NCBI RefSeq assembly: GCF_002154895.1
Contig: NZ_MUIZ01000003.1
Coordinates: forward strand, 248,001-312,000
Source of the DNA: Lactococcus petauri
Lineage (GTDB): Bacteria > Bacillota > Bacilli > Lactobacillales > Streptococcaceae
Reading direction: 5' to 3'
Length of the DNA: 64,000 nt
A program made the translations under genes and the position numbers. This document shows, in pieces, positions 54,333 through 63,473 of this stretch (the first letter of the stretch is position 1; each line of letters opens with the position of its first letter). The notes under the pieces were generated by a model. The model was given only the letters and a program-made list of their open reading frames with translations. It searched no databases and was not told the DNA's origin.

Positions 54333-55553
54333 TTAAAGCGACCAGTAAACACCTGCACGTAAATTCTTCACCGTCATCATAGCCAAGAAACTTAAAATAT
54401 AGAGCACGGAGATGAAGAGCATAACAGTCATGATAGAGTAATGTGCCAAGATAAAGCCAATAACTATTGAAGAAAAACCTCCAATACAGCGCCCCGTATT
54501 CATAATCACATTATTTGCTGTCGCTCGGACTTCTGGCGGATATAGACGAGAAACTACGGCCCCATATCCTGTAAACATACCATTTGAAAAGTAACCAACG
54601 ACGGCACCAACTAAAGTTAGTGATGCGAGTGTTGTTGGAATGGTCAAGACATAAACAGCCAAGGATGAAGCGATAAGGAAGAGACCAAAAGCTACTTTCG
54701 GACCAAGTTTATCCAAAATTTGACCAAAGGTCAACATACCTAGAGACATCCCGATAATGGTCGCAATCATCCATGAGGATGAGCCAGCGACTGTTAAGTT
54801 CAGTTTTTTCTGCATAATTGTTGGGAGCCAGTTCATCAGACCAAAGTAACCAGCGATTTGAACGATCGCCATCCACATCAGAACAAGTGTTTGGTGTGTC
54901 AATTGGCGTGTTTTAAACAAGTCGGAAATTTTTCCCTTATTTTCAGTTTTTATGGCTTTGAAAGAATCACTTTCCTTCAAGTGCTTTTGAATAAAGACTG
55001 TCAAAACTACTGGCACAAGTCCAAACAAGAACAAGAAACGCCATCCATAAGTGGGTAAGATACTCATTGACAAAATTGCTGCACACATCGCGCCAACTTG
55101 TCCCGCAACGGCAACAATCGAAGAAGTTCGACCCAGTTTTTTCTTGCTGAAATTCTCAGCGAGAATAGTCATTCCGACCCCATATTCACCACCGCCACCA
55201 ATTCCTGCGATAAAACGTAAGATATAAAGCGAGGTAACACTGTGTGAGAAATAAATCGCGCCCGTTGCGAGACCAAAAATGAGAATCGAAAGGGATAACA
55301 TTTTTACACGTCCAAATTTATCGGCCAGAATCCCAAAAAGAATTCCGCCCAGCAACATCCCCAAGTTAGTTACTGTAGAAATTGCTCCCGCTTCGGTCGT
55401 CGTTAGACCAAATTCACCAATAATTGACGATAGTGCGAATGAAAGAAACATGATATCCATGTTTTCTAAACCAAATCCAGCAGAAACCAAGGTTCCTACC
55501 TTGACTTGATAGGCGCTCACAGCCTTGGGATGTGCCGATGTGTGTGTTCTCAT
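54333..55553 (-). CDS. MFS transporter
   Basis: 406 residues, 12 predicted helices. The start ATG 55553 follows GGAGG; an ATG at 55568 would lie inside that site. LENMDIMFLSFALSSI in helix 1 and GILADKFGRVKML in loop 2-3 (DRxGR-like) place it near the sugar/aromatic-acid H+ symporter group. The substrate is unknown. It is divergent from the amidase gene. Confidence 0.88.
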   Translation of the reverse strand: MRTHTSAHPKAVSAYQVKVGTLVSAGFGLENMDIMFLSFALSSIIGEFGLTTTEAGAISTVTNLGMLLGGILFGILADKFGRVKMLSLSILIFGLATGAIYFSHSVTSLYILRFIAGIGGGGEYGVGMTILAENFSKKKLGRTSSIVAVAGQVGAMCAAILSMSILPTYGWRFLFLFGLVPVVLTVFIQKHLKESDSFKAIKTENKGKISDLFKTRQLTHQTLVLMWMAIVQIAGYFGLMNWLPTIMQKKLNLTVAGSSSWMIATIIGMSLGMLTFGQILDKLGPKVAFGLFLIASSLAVYVLTIPTTLASLTLVGAVVGYFSNGMFTGYGAVVSRLYPPEVRATANNVIMNTGRCIGGFSSIVIGFILAHYSIMTVMLFISVLYILSFLAMMTVKNLRAGVYWSL

Positions 55554-55773
55554 ATTTAATTCCTCCAAATGCCAGATCTCTGCCTGACTTTATTTGCTTT
55601 TAGACAGTTTATCACTTTAAAAATTGTGATTCAAGGCTCAGCCAACCTTATACGAAACTAAATCACCAAATGTTCGGCTTTTGCTATAATTTATCTTTAT
55701 TCTAAGAAAACACGAAGAACTATATTTCCTAGCCCGTCAATAAGACATTTATCCGAAGCTAGGAAAATTTTTT

Positions 55774-55791
55774 TGCTAGAATAGAAATATG
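55774..55791 (+). promoter_or_regulatory. Extended -10 promoter abutting the start codon (possible leaderless mRNA)
   Basis: TGC-TAGAAT (TAGAAT at 55777-55782) is followed by 6 nt and ATG 55789. No ribosome-binding site is visible. Confidence 0.6.
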
Positions 55792-56682
55792 TGTACAAGT
55801 ATAAAAATGCAAGCTGCTGATGAAAGCATCGTCTTCGCAAGAACAATGGATTGGCATAGCTTTATCCCCGAAGCTCTCGTTCTACCACAAAATTACCAGT
55901 GGAAAAGTGTCTATAATAACAGGAATATCTCCAATGTTTATACTATATTAGGAGTAGGACGAAATATTCCGGATTTGCATGCGGATATCTCAGATGGCGT
56001 TAACATTTTTGGACTCTCTGTCCAAAAACTTACTTTTTCTAACCACTCAGAATACGCTGAATATGCTCATGAGGATAAATTACAGCTCGCGCCTTTTGAA
56101 TTTGTCACTTGGGCTTTAGGAAACTGTCGTTCAGTAGCCGATTTGATAAACCAACTTGAAAGTGTCCAACTCATGAGCGACACCTTTTCGCATTATAAAT
56201 TTGGCCGGAGTGATTTGCACTTCTCCGCTGTCGATCCAACAGGTCGTATGATTAATATTGAACCGCGCAATGGCAGTTTTGAGATTATCGAAAATACAAT
56301 CGGTGTGGTCACAAATGCTCCTAAATTTGAACGTGAAATCCTCAAGTTACAAGATTATATGGATTTAACTACTCAACCCTTAGCACCTAACCGTATTTCA
56401 ACTGGGGATTTCAGTGGGAAGCCTGTTTTTCCAGGAGGGTTTACCCCAACCTCGCGCTTCATCCGTGCCACAATTCTTAAAGAACGTGCAATTCTGCCTG
56501 CTGATGAACAACAGAATATCAGTGAAATTTGGCACATTTTAAATGCTGTCACTGTGCCCAAGTCTGATGGACGTTCAGATACTTATACTGTTTATCGCAG
56601 TGCGGTAGATTTGAATAGCCGTACTTTATATTTTCAAACTTATGATTCTCTTTCCATCATAAGTTATCCATTTCCTGATTAG
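55789..56682 (+). CDS. Linear amide C-N hydrolase, choloylglycine hydrolase family
   Basis: 297 residues, Ntn-hydrolase. Nucleophile Cys2 directly follows the start Met, and Arg18, Asp21 (ARTMDW), Asn near 175 (VVTNAP) and Arg near 224 (TSRFIRA) complete the site. Members are bile salt hydrolases or penicillin V acylases; some cleave acyl-homoserine lactones. Substrate choice cannot be read here. No signal peptide, so cytoplasmic. The divergent MFS gene could export or import a related compound, which is inference. Confidence 0.9.
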   Translation: MCTSIKMQAADESIVFARTMDWHSFIPEALVLPQNYQWKSVYNNRNISNVYTILGVGRNIPDLHADISDGVNIFGLSVQKLTFSNHSEYAEYAHEDKLQLAPFEFVTWALGNCRSVADLINQLESVQLMSDTFSHYKFGRSDLHFSAVDPTGRMINIEPRNGSFEIIENTIGVVTNAPKFEREILKLQDYMDLTTQPLAPNRISTGDFSGKPVFPGGFTPTSRFIRATILKERAILPADEQQNISEIWHILNAVTVPKSDGRSDTYTVYRSAVDLNSRTLYFQTYDSLSIISYPFPD

Positions 56683-56685
56683 TTT

Positions 56686-56708
56686 AAAACCGCCTCAAGC
56701 GGTTTTTT
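56686..56708 (+). terminator. Terminator of the amidase gene
   Basis: AAAACCGC / GCGGTTTT (56686-56693, 56699-56706), loop CTCAA, T run. Confidence 0.9.
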
Positions 56709-56790
56709 GCTCTTTTTCTTCTATAATAATAATAATCTTCTTTAAATGAAATCCCTTTCTTAAAAAAAATCAAAATTTTAACGCAAAATT

Positions 56791-56820
56791 ATAGACGCTC
56801 CGTCCATTTTGTGCTATAAT
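56791..56820 (+). promoter_or_regulatory. TetR-Pip promoter with operator-like dyad
   Basis: Extended -10 TGC-TATAAT (TATAAT at 56815-56820). At the -35 position lies ATAGACGCTCCGTCCAT (56791-56807) with arms GACG / CGTC, typical size and place for a TetR operator. Confidence 0.5.
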
Positions 56821-56912
56821 TGCATATCGTAAACTCAATAAGGGTTGTAATGATAATCTTTGCTAATTATAGACACGTTGTTCTTTTATATTTTAGTAAT
56901 AGAGGAGGATTT

Positions 56913-57443
56913 ATGGAAAATAGAAAAGAACGTACGAAATCAAAACTTCGCGATGCAATAACACAACTTTTACAGGAAAAATCGTTCGATCATATCACAA
57001 CAACTGAGCTTGTGAAGGTTGCCAAAATCAGCCGAAGCGGCTTTTATACGCATTACCAAGACAAGTATGATATGATTGACCAATACCAAAAAACCTTGTT
57101 TAATACGATCGAGTATGTCTTTGAAAAAAATAATGGCGATCTTCATAAAACCATGTTAGAAACTTATGAGTTCCTTGATAACAATGAGATTTATGCTGCT
57201 TTATTTTCAGAAAATGGCAGTAAAGAAATCCATCAGTTCATGCAAGCCCAACTGAAAAATATTTTGGCACGTTCAATCCTGCCACAAAACCCTAAGCGTG
57301 AAAAGCTGGACAAGTTGGAAAGTATCTACACCACAACTTATTATGCTAATGCCATTTTCGGTTTAACTCAAGCTTGGATTCGTCGTAAACGGAAAGAAAC
57401 ACCAGAACAAATTTCTGAACTGTTGATGGCTCTGATTAGCTGA
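56913..57443 (+). CDS. TetR/AcrR family transcriptional regulator
   Basis: 176 residues from ATG 56913, fixed by GAGGAGG. N-terminal helix-turn-helix: FDHITTTELVKVAKISRSGF then YTHYQDKYDMIDQY, a very typical TetR DNA-binding domain. The C-terminal ligand domain is unspecific. It lies 46 nt upstream of the Pip homologue on the same strand, and probably represses this pair. Confidence 0.9.
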   Translation: MENRKERTKSKLRDAITQLLQEKSFDHITTTELVKVAKISRSGFYTHYQDKYDMIDQYQKTLFNTIEYVFEKNNGDLHKTMLETYEFLDNNEIYAALFSENGSKEIHQFMQAQLKNILARSILPQNPKREKLDKLESIYTTTYYANAIFGLTQAWIRRKRKETPEQISELLMALIS

Positions 57444-57489
57444 TAACAAAAATTAAAACTGCCTTAGATTTACTAAAAGAGGAGAATAT

Positions 57490-60195
57490 GTGAAACATAT
57501 AAAAAATACTGGGAAACTATTTATTCTGGATTGGAAGCGTATCTTTAAAAATCCAATAGCAATCTTTTTAGTGATTGCTTTGATGTTTATTCCATCCTTA
57601 TATGCTTGGTTTAATATTAAAGCCCTTTGGGATCCTTATGCGAATACTTCACAGCTCCCAATAGCGGTTTATAGTGATGACCGAACAGAGAAATTCCAAG
57701 ACAAATCGATTAATATCGGTGACGAAGTCCTGAAAAATCTTAAAGAAAACAAACAACTCGGTTGGAAGTTTGTTGATTCTAAACAAGAGTTGGATAAGGG
57801 TGTCAAATCTGGTAAGTACTACGCAGGTATCTATCTGCCAGCGGATTTCTCTAAAAATTTGCTTAGCTTCACCACAGGGGATATCCAGAAGCCTAAAATC
57901 GTTTATTCCATCAATGAAAAAATAAATGCTATTGCCCCAAAAATTACTTCGAAAGGTGCGTCTTCATTACAAAGTCAAATTTCCGAAGAATTTATTAAAA
58001 CGGCAAGTAGCACATTGCTTAAAACTTTTAATGATATCGGATATGACATTGATAAAAACATGGTCAGCATCCAGAAAATTAAAAACACCATTTTATCTAC
58101 TAACGATAATTTAGATACAATTGACCAATATACTCAACAAGTCGTTGATTTACATGGCAAAATGCCTGATTTGAAAGCGAAGCTCGCTAAGGCAAATGAG
58201 TTTATTGACTATTTGCCTGAGGTTGATGCACTTGGTCAGAAAGTGGTCCAATTGGACGACAGCATGCCAACTGTGAAAAATCAGCTTGCAATTATTATGA
58301 CCTTGCAAGAAAAAATCCCTGAAATTCAAAATGCTGGTAAACAGATCGCAATGATTGACAATGACTTTGCCTCTGTTGAGCAAACCATGAATGAGGGTAT
58401 CCAAGAAGCCAAACAAGGCTTGACTATTATTCAACAAGTCCAAACTGCCTTGCCAGATATTCGTAAACTTGGCAATCAAGCCAATGAGCTGGCTTCTACT
58501 ACTTTGGACGGTGCAACGCAACTTCAAAATGCTTTGCCAAGTATTACAAGTAGTGTAGAAGTGACTTTAAAAGCTTTGCAAAATGTGGCTGACAGTACTT
58601 CTTCTATTGTTACTACTATAAGACAAGCTATTGAGGATGGGCAACTCACTGATGATGAAAAGGCCAAAATTGATAGTCTAGTCAAAGCTTATCAAGCAAG
58701 CGTCCCCCAACAACAAGAGGCAATCAAAAATCTCATTGATTTTCTACAAAAAGCCCAAGAGAGTGCTGGTAATAATGAATTTGATGCCGCTATTAAAAAC
58801 TTGAACGATTTAAGTGCGCTATTAGGAGACATCAGTACTAGATTAGGTAAGGTTAATGAATTTGTTCAAGCTGGAGATATTTCTTCTATTGAGGCCTACT
58901 TAGATCAAATTGATGACCTAGCAAAAAACATTTCTGGTCTTGTTAGCCAAATAGATGTTCAAGATATAACCGCAAAAGTGCAAAACGTCCTCACCCAACT
59001 CATCGCCACCATCAAAAATGCCCAAGGTCTCCTAACAAAAGCCCAAGCTATTGATTTTGAATCCTTGCTCAGCTCAACAAGTAAGACGGTTTCTAATGCG
59101 ATTACCTTGCTTGAAAAGTATCAAAAAGAAATGCCTGCGATTAAGCAAGAAGTTCACGATGCCAACATTATGCTTAACGGCAATATGAACACTATTGTCA
59201 ACGCGATTAATAAAGGTGCTTCACTTTATCAAAATGAATTGCCAGTTGTGGAGCAAAAACTTGATAAAGCCGCTGATTTTGTCAAAAATGATTACCCGGG
59301 TATTCGTAAAGATTTGACAGAAACTTTGGGTACAGTCAACCAAAAAATGCCTGATCTTGAAAAAGCCTTGAATCAAGCAAATGACCTTATCGTCAATGAC
59401 TGGCCAGGAATCAAAACAGGAATTCGTAAAGCCGCTGATGCTATTCGTAAAGGTGAAAAAGAAGTTGATTTAGGCGAAATTGTAAAACTACTAAAACTTG
59501 ATGCGACGAAAGAAAGTGACTTCCTGACACAACCTGTTGAGGTCCAAGAAAATGCAGTCTATCCAATCGCAAATAACGGTTCAGCCAGCACACCGTTCTA
59601 TACTGCCCTTTGTTTGTGGGTTGGCGCTGTCCTCTTCTCTAGTGTCGCTGTCACCGGCTTCCACTTAGAAGGCAAAGATAAACTGCTTTACTCTAAACGT
59701 GAACAATTCTCAGCACGTATGCTTACTTTCATCGTGATGGGACTAGGACAAGCGCTTATCGTTACCCTTGGGAACTATTTTGGCCTTGGTGTAGACGTAC
59801 GTAATCCTGTTTATAGTGTCTTATTTGCCTTACTGATTGCTATAACCTTTATGATCATGGTTTATGTTCTAGTAGCTTTGTTTGGAAATATCGGGAAAGG
59901 GATTGCCATTATTATCTTGGTCCTCTCTATTTCCGGTGGGGGCGGGAACTACCCTATTCAAGTCTCTGGTAAATTCTTCCAAGCGATTAACCCTTACTTG
60001 CCGTTTACCCATGCGGTCAACCTCTTACGAGAATCTGCTGGTGGTATTTATTGGCCAAACGCTTGGCTTGCCATCATCATCCTCGTAGCCGTTTCTATTG
60101 TCTTTTTAGTCGCTGGGCTTATATTCTTCCCACATCTCGAAAAAACCTCTAAAAAGATCTCAGAAATGACCCAACGGAGCCATCTCTTCCACTAA
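57490..60195 (+). CDS. pip: YhgE/Pip phage infection protein homologue
   Basis: 901 residues, matching the length I recall for L. lactis Pip. The start is GTG 57490 with AGAGGAG; the ATG at 57488 is followed at once by a stop. One N-terminal helix (about 20-40), a large outside domain of about 630 residues rich in coiled-coil with recurring MP-(D/E/T) or LP segments, and about five C-terminal helices (680-890) of the ABC-2 permease type. In L. lactis Pip is needed for irreversible adsorption of c2-type phages; its cellular role is unclear. Preceded by its TetR gene. Confidence 0.92.
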   Translation: MKHIKNTGKLFILDWKRIFKNPIAIFLVIALMFIPSLYAWFNIKALWDPYANTSQLPIAVYSDDRTEKFQDKSINIGDEVLKNLKENKQLGWKFVDSKQELDKGVKSGKYYAGIYLPADFSKNLLSFTTGDIQKPKIVYSINEKINAIAPKITSKGASSLQSQISEEFIKTASSTLLKTFNDIGYDIDKNMVSIQKIKNTILSTNDNLDTIDQYTQQVVDLHGKMPDLKAKLAKANEFIDYLPEVDALGQKVVQLDDSMPTVKNQLAIIMTLQEKIPEIQNAGKQIAMIDNDFASVEQTMNEGIQEAKQGLTIIQQVQTALPDIRKLGNQANELASTTLDGATQLQNALPSITSSVEVTLKALQNVADSTSSIVTTIRQAIEDGQLTDDEKAKIDSLVKAYQASVPQQQEAIKNLIDFLQKAQESAGNNEFDAAIKNLNDLSALLGDISTRLGKVNEFVQAGDISSIEAYLDQIDDLAKNISGLVSQIDVQDITAKVQNVLTQLIATIKNAQGLLTKAQAIDFESLLSSTSKTVSNAITLLEKYQKEMPAIKQEVHDANIMLNGNMNTIVNAINKGASLYQNELPVVEQKLDKAADFVKNDYPGIRKDLTETLGTVNQKMPDLEKALNQANDLIVNDWPGIKTGIRKAADAIRKGEKEVDLGEIVKLLKLDATKESDFLTQPVEVQENAVYPIANNGSASTPFYTALCLWVGAVLFSSVAVTGFHLEGKDKLLYSKREQFSARMLTFIVMGLGQALIVTLGNYFGLGVDVRNPVYSVLFALLIAITFMIMVYVLVALFGNIGKGIAIIILVLSISGGGGNYPIQVSGKFFQAINPYLPFTHAVNLLRESAGGIYWPNAWLAIIILVAVSIVFLVAGLIFFPHLEKTSKKISEMTQRSHLFH

Positions 60196-60202
60196 TCAAA
60201 AT

Positions 60203-60236
60203 AAAAAACTCATATTTTTATGAGTTTTTTTATTTT
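60203..60236 (+). terminator. Terminator of TetR-Pip
   Basis: AAAAACTCAT / ATGAGTTTTT (60204-60213, 60220-60229), then a T run. Confidence 0.9.
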
Positions 60237-60240
60237 TTCC

Positions 60241-60271
60241 TTGACCTTGACCTAAGGTCAAGATATATAAT
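60241..60271 (+). promoter_or_regulatory. MerR-type promoter with 19-bp spacer and dyad operator
   Basis: -35 TTGACC (60241-60246) and -10 TATAAT (60266-60271) are 19 bp apart. A perfect dyad CTTGACCT-A-AGGTCAAG (60246-60262) fills the spacer. This is the classic promoter geometry twisted open by MerR activators. Confidence 0.85.
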
Positions 60272-60295
60272 ATTAGTATCAATGAAAGGAGCGTT

Positions 60296-61033
60296 ATGCA
60301 AAATATTAAAGCTATCACGAAAATGACAGGTTTAACCTCCAAAACTTTGCGCCATTGGGAGTCTGTTGGACTTCTGGCCCCAGCGAGAGACCAAAACGAT
60401 TATCGTTTATATTCTGAACAAGATATTGCCCAAATTTTTTATATCATGAGCTTAAGAAAGTTGGACTTGCCGCTTGATCAAATCAAAAATGTCCTCTCAC
60501 AAGATCAAGATGAAAAGAAAACTTTAAGCCAACATTTGATGCGCTTAAATGATCAACTCAAGCACCTTGAAAAATTGATTGAGCATCTGTCACACAAATT
60601 AGAAAAAGGAGATTACCACATGAATGAACAAGAATTTGAACTTCTCAAGAGTACGCAACTGAAAGAAAACGAAGATAAATATGGCGCTGAAATCCGTCTA
60701 AAATGGGGCAGTGAGCGCGTCGATAAGTCATATCAAAAATATGCCCAAGCCGATCAAGCCAAAATCAAACATTGGCAAAAATCCCACGAAAAAATGATTC
60801 ACATGTTGGAAGAAGCTTATGAAAACAATGATGATAATCTCGCCAAACAAGCTATTACCCTCCATAAAGAAATCCTGGAACTCTTTTGGCCCGAAGAAAC
60901 TATCGCTCCGGAAGCACATATTGGCTTAGGGCAAATGTATGTTGAGGATCCTCGCTTCCGTAGCAATTACAACCAAAAACACGCACAACTTCCAGAGTAT
61001 TTCTTAGAAGCAATAAAAAATTACTACAAATAA
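60296..61033 (+). CDS. MerR family regulator with TipAS drug-binding domain
   Basis: 245 residues. MerR helix-turn-helix (MTGLTSKTLRHWESVGLLAP, residues 10-29), dimerisation coiled coil (to about 105), and a C-terminal TipAS domain (about 125-245) that binds thiopeptide or other amphipathic ligands in homologues. An internal ATG could yield a TipAS-only short form as in Streptomyces tipA; ATG 60620 has AAAGGAG upstream. It regulates at least itself through the promoter above. Confidence 0.88.
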   Translation: MQNIKAITKMTGLTSKTLRHWESVGLLAPARDQNDYRLYSEQDIAQIFYIMSLRKLDLPLDQIKNVLSQDQDEKKTLSQHLMRLNDQLKHLEKLIEHLSHKLEKGDYHMNEQEFELLKSTQLKENEDKYGAEIRLKWGSERVDKSYQKYAQADQAKIKHWQKSHEKMIHMLEEAYENNDDNLAKQAITLHKEILELFWPEETIAPEAHIGLGQMYVEDPRFRSNYNQKHAQLPEYFLEAIKNYYK

Positions 61034-61055
61034 AAAAGCCCAAAGGCTTTTTTAT
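61032..61055. terminator. Convergent terminator (MerR / YkgJ)
   Basis: AAAAAAGCC / GGCTTTTTT around loop CAAA (61032-61053), T runs on both strands. Confidence 0.88.
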
Positions 61056-61537
61056 TCTATTTTTTTCCGCAGTTTTTCTACAAAAAGATAAGCCGCTGGA
61101 CAGGTCACTGTGTTTTTCAAGGTCAGATTATTGATTTGATAAATCTTTTTTCGATCTGTATGGGGAAATTCACGGCAGGCCTTAGGACGAACCTCGTAAA
61201 TACTGCAAAGATTATCACTTCCAAGAAAGGGGCAAGGCATCGTTTGAAAAACCTTATCACCATCCTCATCTATGCGTAAATATTGGGCTTCAAAATCGGC
61301 CGCCTTCATGCGCAGATACTTCGAAATACGGGTAATGTCAGCTTCTGTAAAAAGCGGACCTAAGCTCTTACAGCAGTTAGCACAAGCCGTACAATCGATT
61401 TCAGCAAAAACTTCATCATGTGTTTCTTTTACAATGTAATCTAGGTTTTTGGGTGCTTTCTTTTTTAAGTTGCCCAAAAATTTCTTATGCTCCTTCTTTT
61501 TTTGCAGAGCCAAATCTTTATAATGTTCTATATCCAT
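61052..61537 (-). CDS. YkgJ family cysteine cluster protein
   Basis: 161 residues. Cys cluster CTACANCCKSLGPLF (CxxCxxCC) near 52-66, then CPFLGSDNLCSIYEVRPKAC and REFP, as in the zinc/iron-binding YkgJ family of unknown function. It is a lone minus-strand gene between the MerR and ABC-F genes. Confidence 0.88.
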   Translation of the reverse strand: MDIEHYKDLALQKKKEHKKFLGNLKKKAPKNLDYIVKETHDEVFAEIDCTACANCCKSLGPLFTEADITRISKYLRMKAADFEAQYLRIDEDGDKVFQTMPCPFLGSDNLCSIYEVRPKACREFPHTDRKKIYQINNLTLKNTVTCPAAYLFVEKLRKKIE

Positions 61538-61570
61538 TTCTTCATCATTATATCATAATCAAAAAAACAA

Positions 61571-61598
61571 AAAATGCCTGAGTTCACTCAGACATTTT
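61571..61598 (-). terminator. Terminator-like hairpin upstream of the YkgJ gene
   Basis: AAAATG-C-CTGAG / CTCAG-A-CATTTT (61571-61582, 61587-61598) with loop TTCA; on the minus strand a long T tract follows. No minus-strand gene lies upstream of it. Confidence 0.7.
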
Positions 61599-61619
61599 CT
61601 GCATTTAGGAGTAGGTTTT

Positions 61620-61652
61620 ATGAAAAATTTTATTGGAATAAAGATATTATAA
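61620..61652 (+). CDS. Possible 10-codon leader peptide upstream of the ABC-F gene
   Basis: ATG 61620 reads MKNFIGIKIL then TAA, with AGGAG at 61607-61611 and an 8-nt spacer. It lies about 170 nt before the ABC-F start. Short uORFs control several antibiotic-resistance ABC-F genes, but this one is upstream of the apparent main promoter, and chance is a real possibility. Confidence 0.25.
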   Translation: MKNFIGIKIL

Positions 61653-61745
61653 TGGACACGACTTAAGCTAGGCTAAAGCCACACTGAAATAAAACTAAAA
61701 GTGCACTTTATCCCAAATTATGCTGTTTCAAAAAGACTTAAAATA

Positions 61746-61790
61746 TGATAGAATAGGGCGATAACCTTTATAAAAGTTAACTTTTATAAA
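61746..61790 (+). promoter_or_regulatory. ABC-F promoter with a 24-bp perfect palindrome in the leader
   Basis: Extended -10 TGA-TAGAAT (TAGAAT at 61749-61754). From about +7 a perfect palindrome occupies 61767-61790, each arm TTTATAAAAGTT. It can act as a DNA operator or as an RNA hairpin 12 nt before the AGGAG site. Confidence 0.65.
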
Positions 61791-61819
61791 TCAATATACT
61801 CTAGGAGAAAAATATATCC

Positions 61820-63448
61820 ATGCTTACAGTTTCTGATGTTTCATTACAATTTTCTGACCGCAAGCTTTTTGATGACGTTAACATCAAGTTTACGGCAGGA
61901 AACTGCTATGGTTTAATCGGTGCCAATGGTGCCGGTAAATCAACTTTTTTAAAAATCTTGGATGGTGAAATCCAACCCACAACTGGTCACGTTTCAATGG
62001 GACCAAACGAGCGTATGTCTGTCCTCCGTCAAAATCACTATGACTATGAAGATCAAACACCGCTTGATGTTGTTATGATGGGTAATGAAAAGCTCTATGC
62101 CATCGCACAAGAAAAAAATGCCATCTACATGAAAGAAGACTTTTCGGATGAAGATGGAATGCGTGCTGCTGAACTCGAAGCGGAGTTTGGTGAAATGGGC
62201 GGTTACGAAGCCGAAGCCGAAGCAGCTCAACTGCTTCAAAGCTTAGGCATTAAGACTGAGCAACATTATGATCTCATGGCAAATCTGACTTCTGGCGAAC
62301 ACGTTAAGGTCCTTCTGGCACGCGCTCTTTTCGGTAAACCCGACGTCCTTCTCTTGGACGAACCAACTAATGGTTTGGATATTCAAGCGATCAACTGGCT
62401 TGAAGACTTCCTTATCAACTTTGAAAACACCGTTATCGTCGTATCCCATGACCGTCACTTCCTCAATAACGTTTGTACTTATATGGCTGACTTGGATTAC
62501 GGTAAAATCAAACTTTATCCTGGTAACTACGATTTTTGGAAAGAATCTTCTGAGCTTGCCCTTCGTCTGCAAGGAGATGCAAATCGTAAGGCTGAAGAAA
62601 AAATTAAAGAGCTGCAAGATTTCATCGCCCGCTTCTCGGCCAATGCTTCTAAATCAAAACAAGCCACATCACGTAAGAAAATGTTGGATAAAATCGAAGT
62701 GGAAAGCTTTGTACCTTCTTCTCGTAAATATCCTTTCATCGGTTTTGATCAAGAACGCGAAATCGGGAATGACTTACTCCGTGTAGATAATTTGTCCGTC
62801 GAAATCGATGGGGAAAAAGTCATTGACAACATCAGCTTTATCTTAGCTCCTGGTGACAAAACTGCCTTTATCGGTCAAAATGATATCCAAACAACTGCTT
62901 TGATTCGTGCCTTGATGGGCGATATCGAATATACAGGTGAAATTAAATGGGGTGTTACTTCATCACGTTCTTATCTTCCAAAAGATAACAGCCGTGACTT
63001 TGCGACAGACGAATCTATCTTGGATTGGCTCCGCCAATTTGTCTTAACTAAAGAAGAGGATGACAATACTTACCTCCGTGGTTTCTTGGGACGTATGCTC
63101 TTCAAAGGCGAAGAATCTCTCAAGTCTGTTTCTGTCCTTTCAGGGGGAGAAAAAGTTCGTGTTATGCTTTCTAAAATGATGTTGCAACGTGCAAATGTTT
63201 TAGTTCTTGATGATCCAACTAATCACTTGGACTTGGAGTCAATTTCTGCACTTAATGACGGACTGAAAAAATTCAAAGGCAGCATTATCTTTGCTTCACA
63301 TGACCATGAATTTATCAATACGTTAGCAAATCATATCGTTGTTATTTCTAAGAACGGTGTCATTGATCGTATTGGAGAAACTTATGATGACTTCTTGGCT
63401 AATGACGAAGTCCAAGCTAAAGTGAAAGAACTTTGGTCTAAAGATTAA
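61820..63448 (+). CDS. ABC-F family ATPase (YkpA/YbiT-like)
   Basis: 542 residues, two ABC domains joined by a basic linker (about 240-300) that reads RFSANASKSKQATSRKKM, as in E. coli YbiT. Domain 1: Walker A GANGAGKST (34-42), signature degenerate LTSGE (near 156), Walker B LLLDEP. Domain 2: Walker A replaced by GQNDIQTTAL (near 352), signature intact LSGGEK (near 440), Walker B LVLDDP with Asp for the catalytic Glu. ABC-F proteins act at the ribosomal E site. There are no membrane segments. Confidence 0.93.
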   Translation: MLTVSDVSLQFSDRKLFDDVNIKFTAGNCYGLIGANGAGKSTFLKILDGEIQPTTGHVSMGPNERMSVLRQNHYDYEDQTPLDVVMMGNEKLYAIAQEKNAIYMKEDFSDEDGMRAAELEAEFGEMGGYEAEAEAAQLLQSLGIKTEQHYDLMANLTSGEHVKVLLARALFGKPDVLLLDEPTNGLDIQAINWLEDFLINFENTVIVVSHDRHFLNNVCTYMADLDYGKIKLYPGNYDFWKESSELALRLQGDANRKAEEKIKELQDFIARFSANASKSKQATSRKKMLDKIEVESFVPSSRKYPFIGFDQEREIGNDLLRVDNLSVEIDGEKVIDNISFILAPGDKTAFIGQNDIQTTALIRALMGDIEYTGEIKWGVTSSRSYLPKDNSRDFATDESILDWLRQFVLTKEEDDNTYLRGFLGRMLFKGEESLKSVSVLSGGEKVRVMLSKMMLQRANVLVLDDPTNHLDLESISALNDGLKKFKGSIIFASHDHEFINTLANHIVVISKNGVIDRIGETYDDFLANDEVQAKVKELWSKD

Positions 63449-63473
63449 GATCAACTTTAAAAGAATAAATTGT

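Noticed and set aside
57488-57490. ATG at 57488 as the Pip start
   Set aside because: The next codon is TGA; the GTG at 57490 is in frame with the whole protein.
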